A stretch of DNA of 64,000 bases from positions 620,001 through 684,000 of the forward strand of contig NW_026515500.1 in the NCBI RefSeq assembly GCF_014898815.1. Reading direction: 5' to 3'. Positions 13,032-23,280 of the stretch are shown piece by piece. The translations under genes were made by a program, and so were the position numbers. The notes under the pieces were generated by a model. It made no database searches, had not been told where the DNA came from, and saw only the letters and a program-made list of their open reading frames with translations. Each line of letters begins with the position of its first letter. Within the stretch, counting starts at the first letter, position 1. This stretch comes from Panonychus citri. Taxonomy: Eukaryota; Arthropoda; Arachnida; Trombidiformes; Tetranychidae.

Positions 13032-16000
13032 TTACAATAGAATAGAATTTAAGTTTTTGATTTGATCAAGATTTTCTTTGATTTTGTTGATGACATTTGT
13101 TATTATTTTTATTTTTTCTCTTTTTGGTTTATCATTTGTTTCCAATGGCCATTCCCAGTCTAATTTTTGTCCTGTAATCTCTTCAAGATGTTCTGAATGT
13201 GTCAGTACGTGTATTATTAATATTTGTTTTCTTCCACAACAGAAAATTGATTTTTTGATTCCAAAGTTTTTCCAGAGTGAAAACCATTGCCATGTTGTTA
13301 ACGGGTTATACCAGTACTTTTTACATATCATGTTCGGATTTACCAGTGAGTCTATTGTTGTCTGTTTTTTTCTTATTTCTATTATTAATTTGTTTGTTAA
13401 TTCTTTTATTTTTCTTTGTAGTTCGGATCTCGTTAACCAATCAATTTTCCATTCTATTATTTTCTCTCCATCTTGTGGTTTAATTTCCTTTGATCGCTCC
13501 CATTTCGTGATGCACAATGTCCATTTGTTGTTTATTATTGTTGATAATATCGCTTTTGTATCCTTTGCTGTGTCCGAATATTTATTGATGTCCTTGATTA
13601 TTGTTTCACATATTGGTAGGTGTTTAAATTGATTATTTTTTGTTATTCTTATTAGGATGAATAGTATTATTATTTTTGTTCCATATTCAGATCTTTTTTT
13701 GTTATTGTTATTGTTAACAATAATAATAATATTCTGTTGTTCCAATGTTATCATGATTTTTGTTTCTTTTTCTTCGTTCAGGTATTTGATTCTCGGATAT
13801 TTGCAGTTACAATTTTCCATCATTTTCTGGATTTGTTCATTTCGCCAACGGTAAATGTTTCAAATGTTCAATCGGTTTGGTGATGATTCTTAAGTGTTCT
13901 ATTGATATTCTTGACGAGTTATACTCTATGTCCCATTTGATAAGAGTGTTTATCTGTCTTCTTATTACTGATTGAGATCCAAGCACCATTTCCTGTGTCC
14001 ATCGTTCCATCCGTTTCAATCCAAATATTGGCGATATCATTTTGTGTATCTTGCTTTGAATTTGTGAACCTTTTTCTTTGTAATTTTTATCCAGAATCCA
14101 TGTGTAGTCGAGTTTTTGAAGTGTTGGTGTTATGTAAGTATTTAGTATCAATCTTTTCAGGTCAATTGGTAATGATCTTATATGTGACATCACATGCATC
14201 ATTGGTCTGGTTGCTTGCATCATTAGCTCGGTTAGTATTTCTTCTCGATTTTTATTTGTATTTTTTGTTGTTATTTTTTGTCCAATTAGTTCATCACAGT
14301 CTTTTCCTTCTATTATTATTGTTTTTTGTTTGTTTATTTTAAGGTTGATTCTTCCAAGTTGGTGTTCCATGTGGTGTAATGCTTCTTTCGCTTCGTCTTT
14401 CGAATTGGTAATAATAATAATATCATCAGCAAATGCGTAAGTTTCATATCTTTTCCCTTTCATTACTCTCATCACTTCGTCTAATGCAACTATGAAGAGT
14501 AGTGGTCCACAAGATGATCCTTGACTCGTTCCTTGGTTCATTTCTTCCCAGTATATTTTTCCTTCCCATATTAATTTGATCCATCTTTGTCCATTCATTG
14601 ATTTGACGAGTTGTCCCAATTGTTCATTTATTTCTATTATTCTTTCGATTGCTCTTTCAGTGTTTACCTCATCAAATGCTTTAGATATGTCAAGTTTGAC
14701 AATCCATTTTGATTTGAATTCTTTCATTGTTGTTATTTTTAATATTAATTGTTCTCTTGATTTTTCTTTCAAATAGGCAAATTGTGAGTCAAATAATAAT
14801 ATATTTGGGAGCCATTCTTGTATTCGATCTGCAACCAATTTATCTATTAGTTTTAATAGATAATTTGGTGCTTTTACCACTCGAAGACTTTTACCATCGG
14901 ATTTTTTGATAAGTCCTGAGCCATAAATTCTCATTCGTTTGGGTACGTATGCCATTTGGAATATCATATTGATTATTATTATTATTTTTATTCTATTTTG
15001 TTGATAGAATTTGTTCCAATTTGCTATCGAGAATTTATCTCCGCTCAGTGATGATGTTTTTATTTTATTCCATGTAATCTTTGTTTCTCTTCTGTTGTTA
15101 ATCCAGGGTATTTGAATTGTTTCTCATCTTGTTCTTTGAATTTAGGTTTTGTTGTATACATTGAGTTAATGATTTCTTTCAATGCTTTTTCGTATTTAGT
15201 GTCGTTGTCAGTCATGAATGGATTGTTTTTGTATATTATTGACTGGTTGATAATATTCCATTTTCTTTTGTTTTCCATCTTTTTTAGTTCTTTGTATTTT
15301 ATTTTTTTGTTGTTATTTTTTTGTTCTATTTTTTTCCATCTTCCATGAATGTCTGGGAAGGTGATTATCCTTTTACAATTTTCGATGATGTGATGATTGT
15401 TATTGAAATGTCGGTAATCCATAGGTTTTATTTTAAGATTCCATGACTTCATTTCCAATCGTTTGGTTGGACTTTTATTAATTGATGTTCTTATTTCAAT
15501 ATTTGCTTGTAGTAGATTGTGATCTCCATTTTCTAATCTTGTTATTTTTTTCGATTTTATTTTCATGTTTGAGTTATATAATATAACATCAATCCATGAT
15601 TTTTCGTCTTCTCTTTCGAATGTTGGATTTGATTCGGATGAGAATACACTTTTGATGTTATTATTTTTTATTATTTGGTTGATGATGAAGTTGTTTGAAT
15701 TTTTTGGTGACCAGAGTTCGTGTTGGTAGTTAATATCACCCATTAATATTGTATTTTCTGTGATAAATTGGGATAATTTGATCCATTTGTTGATTTCATT
15801 TGTTCTTATGTATATTATTATTCGGAGATTGAAAAATGGTTCACCAAGGTCCATCATTATCATGTCTTTTTCTGGGTACGATGTTTTTATTATTTTAATA
15901 TCTTTCGATATTAGAGCTATTGCATTTTCGTTGATTTTCATATCTGTTGTCGATTCTCTTATAATTCTTATATTTGGTTCGTTGATTGAAATAATTGTAT

Positions 16001-16115
16001 TTGTTTTATCTTCAATACTTTGTTTTATTATTTTTGTTATTTCTCTTCTTTTTCCTGTGTTGAGATGGATGAGATTTAACATTGAGTATGATATCCCGTG
16101 TGTATTAATTGGCAT
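13032..16115 (-). CDS. LINE ORF2: endonuclease and reverse transcriptase, two frame breaks
   Basis: The first block (16115-15060) looks like an APE-type endonuclease: LNLIHLNTGK near the start, ISINEPNI, MGDINYQHELW and GDHNLLQANIEI near the end. The second block (about 15060-13837) is the reverse transcriptase with KLDISKAFDEVN (motif A aspartate), GTSQGSSCGPLLFI (motif B) and YAFADDIIIIT (the FADD catalytic pair). The third block (about 13837-13032) continues past the RT with a CGR...H.L..SEHL stretch resembling a decayed C-terminal zinc knuckle. The RT frame is open upstream of its first Met and meets the endonuclease frame in an A-run near 15060. The second break, near 13840, is less simple (one base extra or two missing). 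The mobility of this copy is unknown. Confidence 0.85.
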
Positions 16116-16897
16116 AATTCACATTGAAGATATGTAGCTTTTGGTTTAATTTTGATTGATTTGTTGTTGATGTTGATGATGTTCTTGTTTCTTTTGATTT
16201 TCAGAATTAATTCTTCATCATTTGTTTGTATTATTATTTTAAATTCACTGATGTCTTGTTTCTTTATTTGTATTATTGTGTTTTTGTTGTTGAAGAGATT
16301 TTTTATTTCTTCGTTTTCTGTTGGTGATGTTGATGATATTTCGTAATATCTCCACTGAATGTATATTAATGTTATTTCTTTGTCTTCAATTGATAGTATT
16401 TCATTAATAATTTCTTGTGGTGTTTCGGTTGATAATTGTATTTGTCTTCTGTTGCTCTTGTACCCACGAATTTCCGATCGATATTGTTTAGATATTATTT
16501 GTGATAATTTATGTTGTTGCAATAGTCCTTTAAATGCGATTATCATGCAATTTGTTGAGTTATTTAGTTGTTTGTTTTCTCCTTCTATTTCAATTGATTT
16601 GGTCTGTTTATCTGTTTCGATTCTGTTCGGTGTTGATTGTTTCACAGTTATTTGTTTTTTCACCAAGTTGAATTGTTTAATTGTTGTTATTATTTTTTCC
16701 ACTGTTTCAATGTCCCTTTGGATGTTGTTTTCATTCTCCATCCATTGGCAGCTTATTAAGTTTAGTATCTGAATCAATTCACTGTATTGATCGATTGTTA
16801 CTTTATTTGATTCAATTGCTTCGATCGTTGATATTAAATTAGTGTAATTTATAAGTTGATTGTTGTTGTTGATTTCTTCAATTAACCAATGAGGCAT
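16076..16897 (-). CDS. LINE ORF1, gag-like protein with a C-terminal zinc-knuckle-like end
   Basis: The 273-residue ORF starts MPHWLIEEINNNN and ends CELCQLIHTGYHTQC, a Cys-x2-Cys-x4-His type arrangement like the first knuckle of a retroelement gag. Its last 40 nt overlap the start of ORF2 in another frame, so translation of ORF2 would need re-initiation or frameshifting. The middle is low-complexity (Asn, Ile, Lys, Gln). I assign it to ORF1 from its position and ending; no family is recognisable from the rest. Confidence 0.7.
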   Translation of the reverse strand: MPHWLIEEINNNNQLINYTNLISTIEAIESNKVTIDQYSELIQILNLISCQWMENENNIQRDIETVEKIITTIKQFNLVKKQITVKQSTPNRIETDKQTKSIEIEGENKQLNNSTNCMIIAFKGLLQQHKLSQIISKQYRSEIRGYKSNRRQIQLSTETPQEIINEILSIEDKEITLIYIQWRYYEISSTSPTENEEIKNLFNNKNTIIQIKKQDISEFKIIIQTNDEELILKIKRNKNIININNKSIKIKPKATYLQCELCQLIHTGYHTQC

Positions 16898-16900
16898 CAC

Positions 16901-18033
16901 TGATTCACTTAATTTTGATTTTTAATATTATTTGATTGTTGAGAAGATTGTCACCTTTTAAATGAATTTATTATTTTTTTCTATTTAGATGAGTGTTAAA
17001 CAATAATAATAATAATAATTAATAGTAATTGTTATTTAATCGAATCACGTTTTATTTCTAATCACGTTTTTAGTTCATTTCCTGATTTTAATTTTTCAGG
17101 TAACTCCATCTTTGAATTTATTGTTCAGTTTTCTTTTCTCTCAATTGATCAGTTCAGGATTTAATATTTTAGTTTTAAATTTTTTTCAATGGTTTATCAT
17201 TATGTTGATTCTTGGGCTAATTTTAAAATCTTCATTTTTATTAATTATTTATTGATTTATTAACGTGAATTAGAATGATTAATTGTCTTGATTGATTAAT
17301 CAACTGAGTAGTAAATTGTGATTAATTAATTGTTTAGTTATTTTTAGAGCAATTTATTTTCCTTTTATGTGGCTCCATCTATGAATTTGTTGTTTCACTG
17401 TTTCTTTTAATTTTTCTTCATTTGCTTTTTTGACTCTTTCGGGTTCGTTTCTATTTTGATCAAAATTTTTTGTTTAATTGTTAATTGTTTCGTTTAAATT
17501 TGAATTTTTTGATTTTGGTTTAATTTTCTTGTGATTTATCACTTGTTGATCGTTTTGGTACAATTCATTTACATTAGTAAGTTTTGTTGATTGTTTATCT
17601 TCATGTTTTTATTTTTGTTCTTTTTGTTATTTGGCTTTTTAATTGAATCGCTTTATTCGCTTTATTAATTGTTTCTCTTTTTTTCTCTCTTTTGATTATT
17701 ATTTATCTATTTTTCTTTTAGTTTTCCAATTTTTAAATCATTGTGAGTATTTGTTATTATCATTCACTGATTGTTATTTAATTATTGATTGATTGATCAG
17801 TATCAACATCAACATTAATCAATATTAATATTACTTTTCTTTTTTGTTTTTATTTTTAGCTTATTGGCTTTTCACTTGTTTCGCTTTGCAATTTGATTTT
17901 GATTGTTTTCCAATCTTTGAATCATTGTAAGTATTAGTTAATTGTTATTTTTAATTATTGGTTAATTAATAATATTAATTAATAATAATATTAATTTTGT
18001 TTCTATTTTTATTATTATTTTTCTTTTAGTTCA
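16901..18033. other. AT-rich spacer with candidate 5' UTR introns of the RING gene
   Basis: No ORF is supported. On the plus strand there are repeated units. CCAATTTTTAAATCATTGTG at about 17727-17747 recurs as CCAATCTTTGAATCATTGTA at about 17911-17931, each followed by a GT(G/A)AGTATT donor-like site. TTTTAG acceptor-like sites precede the second unit and also the ATG at 18034 (TTCTTTTAG then TTCAATGG). CTCCATCT.TGAATTT.TTGTT also repeats near 17105 and 17372. I read this as a 5' leader with small repeated exons, or tandem promoter duplications. Confidence 0.4.
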
Positions 18034-18900
18034 ATGGCTTTTTCTAAGCAGCTCAATGGCTTGTACTCTGATTTTTTCGTTTGTGGCATTTGTAATAAGT
18101 TGGCTATTCGTCCTCAAATCCATGATGGTGGTTATGGTCAAGATTTTTGCCAGCGTGTTTTTTGTGAAGTTTGCGTTGGAGTTCGAGCAGAGAATCCTTG
18201 TTTTCAACGAGCTGGTCGTTATGGTGGTTTCGAGACTATTTGTCCAACTCCAAATTGTAGGATCACTTTTAAGCCTCCATATTTTCGTAAACTTGGTATT
18301 ATTGAAAAAATTTGTTACAATAATTTGACTGTTGATTGTCACAAGTGTGATAAGCGTTTCGAGGTTCATAATTTTTTGGCTCATGTCGCTAAATGTAAGG
18401 GAAAAGACTCTGCTTCAGCTGTACAACCTGTTTGGTTTGGTGATGCTCGTAGGTTGGTACCTAATCCTGCTATTCAATCAACAATAATAAAAATAATACA
18501 CAACGAGCGATTGCGACTTATTTCCAACAATATGTTACGATGGAAAAATAATAAGCCGGATTCAATCGTTAATATGTATTTTCGTACTTTGGGTCTTGAT
18601 TTTCAGTACTCTATGCCTACTGTTCTTGATGTTAAAGAGGCTTTAAAGCTATTGGCTTCTTTTAAAAATTTGGACGAGGATTCAATTGACGTGGTCTATG
18701 TTGGACATGTTTCAATGCGACAATTTGAGACTGTTTACGATTTCTTACAATTGATGCCCGATTGTTCTGATTTTAATCTTGTTGGTCAGAGTAAAAATTT
18801 TTCTAATCCTGATATTGATTTGCGATTTCAGATTGTTACAGCTCATCCGAAGAGACAAATTGCTGCTGTTGCTGATGAAGCTTCTCAGGTTGAAGCTTAA
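18034..18900 (+). CDS. RING / TRAF-type zinc-finger protein, intronless coding region
   Basis: The 288-residue protein has an N-terminal RING-like cluster: CGIC (17-20), FCQRVFCEVC (about 38-47) and CPTPNC (about 74-79). A TRAF-type zinc finger follows, preceded by KLGIIEKICYNNLTVDC and closing with C-x2-C...H-x3-C (HKCDKRFEVHNFLAHVAKC). RING plus zf-TRAF suggests an E3 ubiquitin ligase or adaptor. The C-terminal half (about 140-288) has no meprin/TRAF domain that I recognise. It sits on the opposite strand between two retroelement coding segments and its codon use is less A-rich than theirs. It could be a host gene, a family spread by retroposition, or cargo of a mobile element. The ORF is intact, which argues for selection. 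Confidence 0.75.
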   Translation: MAFSKQLNGLYSDFFVCGICNKLAIRPQIHDGGYGQDFCQRVFCEVCVGVRAENPCFQRAGRYGGFETICPTPNCRITFKPPYFRKLGIIEKICYNNLTVDCHKCDKRFEVHNFLAHVAKCKGKDSASAVQPVWFGDARRLVPNPAIQSTIIKIIHNERLRLISNNMLRWKNNKPDSIVNMYFRTLGLDFQYSMPTVLDVKEALKLLASFKNLDEDSIDVVYVGHVSMRQFETVYDFLQLMPDCSDFNLVGQSKNFSNPDIDLRFQIVTAHPKRQIAAVADEASQVEA

Positions 18901-19147
18901 TTTCATTTTCTAATGAGTGATTATCTTTATTATTATTTTTGTTTTCTTTATTCATTCAATTCTCATTGTGTTTTCATTTCATTTTTGTTTATTCATTTTC
19001 TTATTGTTACATTTCAGTTTATCATGTTTATTATTTTTCTTTGTTGTAATTTTGATTTATCACTCATTATTATTATTAGTTCATTTCATTTTTCTTCACA
19101 ATTGAATAATAACAATATCAATTTTGTAACAAGTTAATTTCATTGAT

Positions 19148-20291
19148 TCATATCATTAAATATTGATATTCAAATGCTACTTTGCTGGTTTCAGTGATCA
19201 TTTTTTGTCGATACTCTGGACAATCAATTGTTCCTGGTCGATGAGATTTTTTGTTGCATGTTGCACATTTCATGTTGGATTCATTTTGATTGGGACAGAA
19301 TACGTGATTGTGATTGCCAGCACAATAGTTACAAATGTCTTGATTTTTGCAGTTTTTCCTGAAGTGGGAAATTGAGTGGCATCTTGAACAATAAGTAATA
19401 TCAAAAATATCAATCACTTTATGTGTTCTCATCCCACTTGATATGATTCCGTTTGATTTTTGGATGTCTGATCTTAACGCTGGACTGATCTTTGCGATTA
19501 TGTCGTTGTTATTGTTGTGTTTTTTCATCACTTTGATTATTTTGAAGTTTTCTGTTGTTATTGTTTTGTTGTAATTTATGAAGTTCTTTTCATATGTTAT
19601 ATCACTTCGATGTAACCCTTGTACATTCAAGATTTTGATCTTTGGGGCTTTCTTTTTTGGTATTATTATTTCACACTCTGGGATATTTTTATTTATTATT
19701 TCGATTATTTCTTCCAACGTTTCCATGTCGATTGTTTTTACTTTAACATCTTTCGGGTTCGCAAAGAATGAGTGGCTCTTCTCAATTTCAATTTTTCCTT
19801 GTTCTTTCAGATCGGAGATCATGTTGAATATTTGATTCGGAGTTTTTGATTTATGGCTAATGAAGGCCAGTGAGCTTGTTGTTTTTTGTTCCCATTTCAA
19901 CCACGATTCTGGTACTTGTTCATCTGTTTTTTATTTTTATTGGTATTAGTGATTCGTCGTCTTCATCTTTTTTTCTTTTATTTTCTCCTTTGGTTGGTTC
20001 ACTTGTTTTCGTGACCTCTAGAGCTTCTTTGAGGATACTGGACGATTTTCTTGTTTTATATATTTTATCAATCAATTGTTTCATTTTCATTATTTCTTCA
20101 ATTTTTGTTGATTCGATATTGAAGTTGTTGAGCATTATTGGATCCTCGATTAATTTCTCGATGTCAACACTTAATTCTTTGAGTTCTTCAGTTGATGTTA
20201 TATCACAAAAAGAGACCACATCACTTTCCATTAGGTTGATTATTAGGTCAATTTTTTCATTCCATTCACTGTAATTAATTAAGGTTGACAT
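19148..20291 (-). CDS. Retroelement gag-like ORF with CCHC zinc knuckles, one frame break
   Basis: The product starts MSTLINYSEWNEKIDL. A frame break at about 19920-19930 is cured by one extra A in an A-run, after which KTDEQVPESWLKWEQKTT continues. The C-terminal part has the typical LINE ORF1 order: ISPALRSDIQKSNGI, then three knuckles (CSRCHSISHFRKNC, CNYCAGNHNHVFC, CATCNKKSHRPGTIDC). No endonuclease or RT follows; the plus-strand RING gene lies downstream instead. It is therefore either the 5' half of a second LINE, the displaced ORF1 of the LINE at 13-17 kb, or a co-opted gag. The knuckle cysteines and histidines are preserved. Confidence 0.8.
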
Positions 20292-22038
20292 TATTGTTAT
20301 TGTTGTTATTTATCACAGAAATATTAATAATATTAACAATACTAATGTTGGTCACTTATTATTTTTGTTACTTTAATTTTAGTTAGTTGTTACATTCAGT
20401 TGAGAGGTATTAAAGTTACTGTCTCTAATTTTAATTGTTGTAATCTATTTATTGTTTTCTTTACGGAAGTGTGATTAACACGTTTTCCGTTTTTGATATC
20501 TTTCATAATTACTTGTGAATCTTATCATTTTTTATTTGATCTTTTGATCAATTGTCTCAGGGGATTCAACGATAGTGTTGATTATTATTAATGTTATTCC
20601 ACTCACCCAACGTGGTCCATTTCCGGTGCTGTTTCAACTCCCTCTTCCTCCATTTCGATGTCTCTGGTTTCAATCTCTTCCATAATCGCTAGATTCCCGT
20701 GTTCAATCAGTTCACCATCCATTCAATTGCTACAATCTATTAATTGGTCTCACTCCCAGTCAAGTGTTTTTGGACAATCCTCTGTTATTTTCGTGGTCCT
20801 TGGAATTTTAGACAACAATTTTTTTTCTTTTTATTTTTGTGGTCCTCGGAACTTCAACATTATTAATATTAACTAATTAATTGGTAATTAATTCATTTTC
20901 ACATTCAAAATATTGAAACTTTTCGTTACAAAAATTAACATTTACGTTACAAAATAGAAAACCAAAGGGACCGTCTCCTAATTACCATCGATCTTTTTTT
21001 CATAAAATTAACAATTAAAGTGATTTAATTGTTAATCATAAGGATTGTGAATTAAATTTAATCACAAAACAAATTGTATTTTTATCTTTAAATCTTTAAA
21101 AGATGGGTCATCTTATCGACTGATTTTATCTAAATTGTTTGAGTTAATTGTTAATCGAAAGTAATAACTTGATTACTTGAGTTCCTCTTATCATTTTTTT
21201 CAATTGATTTACAATTAAATTCACTGTTTTGTAATCAACTTGAAGATTTGTGATTAAATGATTTGTATCTAATAATTATTGATTATTTACTTTGAGATTT
21301 TCATTAAGATGAACATTTGTCAAATTGTTGAGGGAAAAAAATGAAGGTTAATTGTTATCGACAAGATTGTTAATCAATCAGTTGATTAATCATTTTCACA
21401 GTTTCAAGAAAAACAAATCAACAAACAATTAATTGTCCATAGATTAAGTTTATCTACTGTTGAGAGAGACATTTTTTTCCTTCAAGTAATTAACTAAATC
21501 ATCACTGATTTTAAATGAATCAAAACCAATCAAAGAGATTGATTTATATTTTTAATCACTTAAAATGAATAATAATCAACAAATTGTTTCAATTTGCAAA
21601 CCAAAAATTAATGGAAACACTTTTCAATTAATGTTACTGTTATTTTCACAGTTAATTGTTAATTGCTGAACAAATTAACATGTAATAAAAATGTTATCTT
21701 TAATTTACAGAATCAAGTTAATTACTATTTACAAGACGAAAGAAAAATTTTCTGTTAATTAAATTGTTGATTATTTACCAAGTGTTTATTTAACCAGAAA
21801 ATCTAATTAATCAACAAGTGGTTGGAATACATTATCCTTTAATTGTGAATTGATTGTTTTCCAAATTGGTGGTCACGTTAAAGAAACTGTTAATTAGTTA
21901 AATAGATGATTCCATTAAAACAGATTCTGGTCTAAAATCTGTCTCAATTAACGGAGTAAAACCATTTGATCTTAATTGTTTTCGACGGAGGAACCAATTA
22001 ATCAATCGATTTCCAATAACTCGACCACCAATTAACCA
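20292..22038. other. AT-rich intergenic region, nothing recognised
   Basis: About 1.7 kb rich in TTAATTG/CAATTAA words. Small ORFs here do not resemble proteins. It separates the retroelement zone from the four-TM gene. Confidence 0.5.
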
Positions 22039-23280
22039 TCATGAGATGAAAACTTCATCTTCAAGTTCAGTGTCATTAGCAATTGAGTTAATTGGTTGAC
22101 TATTACCAACATTTGGACCTCGAGGTTTAAATTTAACTGAATCACAAGTTGATTGTTGCTGATGACCAGCCGATGAAACGGAAACTCTGGTCAATGAGCT
22201 TCTTGATATTGACCATTTCCGGGAGCCATCTTGTTGTGATTTAATTGAATTCTGTTTAGATGTTGATCCATCTTGAGACTTAATTGTTGTTGATGTTTTC
22301 CTTGAGACTGTTGATGCTTGTCGACTAATGGGCAGTGGTTTTGACCAGAGCATTCGAATTTCTCTCAATAAAAGTCCACTACGAATAAAATAGAGAAAAA
22401 TAGTGACCATTGAGAAAACGGAGGCCACTAAGGAGACGGTGTTTTTCAAGGCCAATGTTTTGGTGAACAGAGCAACTATCGATCCAGTTAGCGCACTGAT
22501 CATCCCAAGGGTACACAGAATCTCAGCTGATACTTTTCGTCGAGCTGACCAAGTGATATAATCACATTGACCAATCAAATGAAGGAAATAAATGGTAAAC
22601 GAGTAGAGACACGAAAGTATATTGATAACGGAGAAAGAGATTGAGGTCAATGTTGAACATTCAAGGTTATCGGTTAGGTAAAAGTCTTCACATGGATCGG
22701 ACAATTTGGAGGCCACAAAAGCTGCCAGAGAGGTCAACATGATGAGGAGAAGGATAATTCCATGGAAAAGTGAGGAACTTGTCGCACTGACCAAACCGCT
22801 CATTTCGATTGAAGATGAAACGGTCGACGATCCATTGAGAAGAGTTCGAGGTCCAAATGAATCTCTTTCCGTTAAAGTGGCCAAACGATTTTCACTCTCA
22901 GTAATTGGATTTGATTGTAAACGAGTAACCAAACTTTTCTTGGGTTTACCACAATTAGTTAAACCACTAATTGGTGTTGATTCTTGCAAGGAAAATGATC
23001 TCTCCAAACATAAACCTTGGGTTGATTGTTGTGATTTTATTACACTTGATGATTGTGACAATGGTGATGATGATGATTGTTGTTGATTATTGTTTACTTT
23101 AATTGCTCCCTTTGATTGAGATGATGATGATGATGATCCATCAGGATTTGTTGATACCTTTGATTTTGAATCTTTTTTCTTGGATTCCGATTGACTGACC
23201 ATTGGCTTTGGTGGTTTAGGTGGAGCTGGACGGAGGTTTTCAAGTGAGTAAATATCATCGTCCATTGTAATTGTTGTCAT
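22039..23280 (-). CDS. Four-transmembrane protein, unrecognised, single exon
   Basis: The 413-residue ORF runs without introns from MTTITMDDDIYSLENL. The cytosolic N-terminus has a Pro-rich patch (PAPPKPPKP) and long Ser/Gln/Lys-rich disorder to about residue 170. Four hydrophobic segments follow: GIILLLIMLTSLAAFVAS, ISFSVINILSCLYSFTIYFL, ILCTLGMISALTGSIVALF and VASVFSMVTIFLYFIRSGLL. The first loop holds two cysteines (DPCEDFYLTDNLEC). The C-terminal ~100 residues are Ser/Thr/Gln-rich and basic. The topology resembles MARVEL or claudin-like tetraspan proteins, but no diagnostic motif is present. The Pro-rich patch could bind SH3 domains. I assign no function. Confidence 0.75.
   Translation of the reverse strand: MTTITMDDDIYSLENLRPAPPKPPKPMVSQSESKKKDSKSKVSTNPDGSSSSSSQSKGAIKVNNNQQQSSSSPLSQSSSVIKSQQSTQGLCLERSFSLQESTPISGLTNCGKPKKSLVTRLQSNPITESENRLATLTERDSFGPRTLLNGSSTVSSSIEMSGLVSATSSSLFHGIILLLIMLTSLAAFVASKLSDPCEDFYLTDNLECSTLTSISFSVINILSCLYSFTIYFLHLIGQCDYITWSARRKVSAEILCTLGMISALTGSIVALFTKTLALKNTVSLVASVFSMVTIFLYFIRSGLLLREIRMLWSKPLPISRQASTVSRKTSTTIKSQDGSTSKQNSIKSQQDGSRKWSISRSSLTRVSVSSAGHQQQSTCDSVKFKPRGPNVGNSQPINSIANDTELEDEVFIS

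Larger units (their letters stand above)
13032..16900 (-). mobile_element. Non-LTR retrotransposon (LINE) with overlapping ORF1 and ORF2
   Basis: On the minus strand the order is ORF1 (to 16076), then ORF2 beginning at 16115 inside the end of ORF1, with endonuclease, reverse transcriptase and a C-terminal region. Two ORFs with a short overlap and an N-terminal endonuclease are typical of R1/LOA/I-type LINEs. I cannot assign the clade by eye. The element is close to full length in coding content but carries frame breaks near 15060 and 13840. The break near 15060 disappears if one A is added to an A-run, so the element may be younger than it looks. Base composition is very A-rich on the coding strand (many Lys, Ile, Asn codons), unlike the neighbouring host genes. 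Confidence 0.85.

Noticed and set aside
13078..16772. Several hydrophobic plus-strand ORFs opposite the LINE
   Set aside because: Antisense of A-rich Lys/Ile/Asn codons reads as Phe/Leu/Ile; they are complements of ORF1 and ORF2, not membrane proteins.
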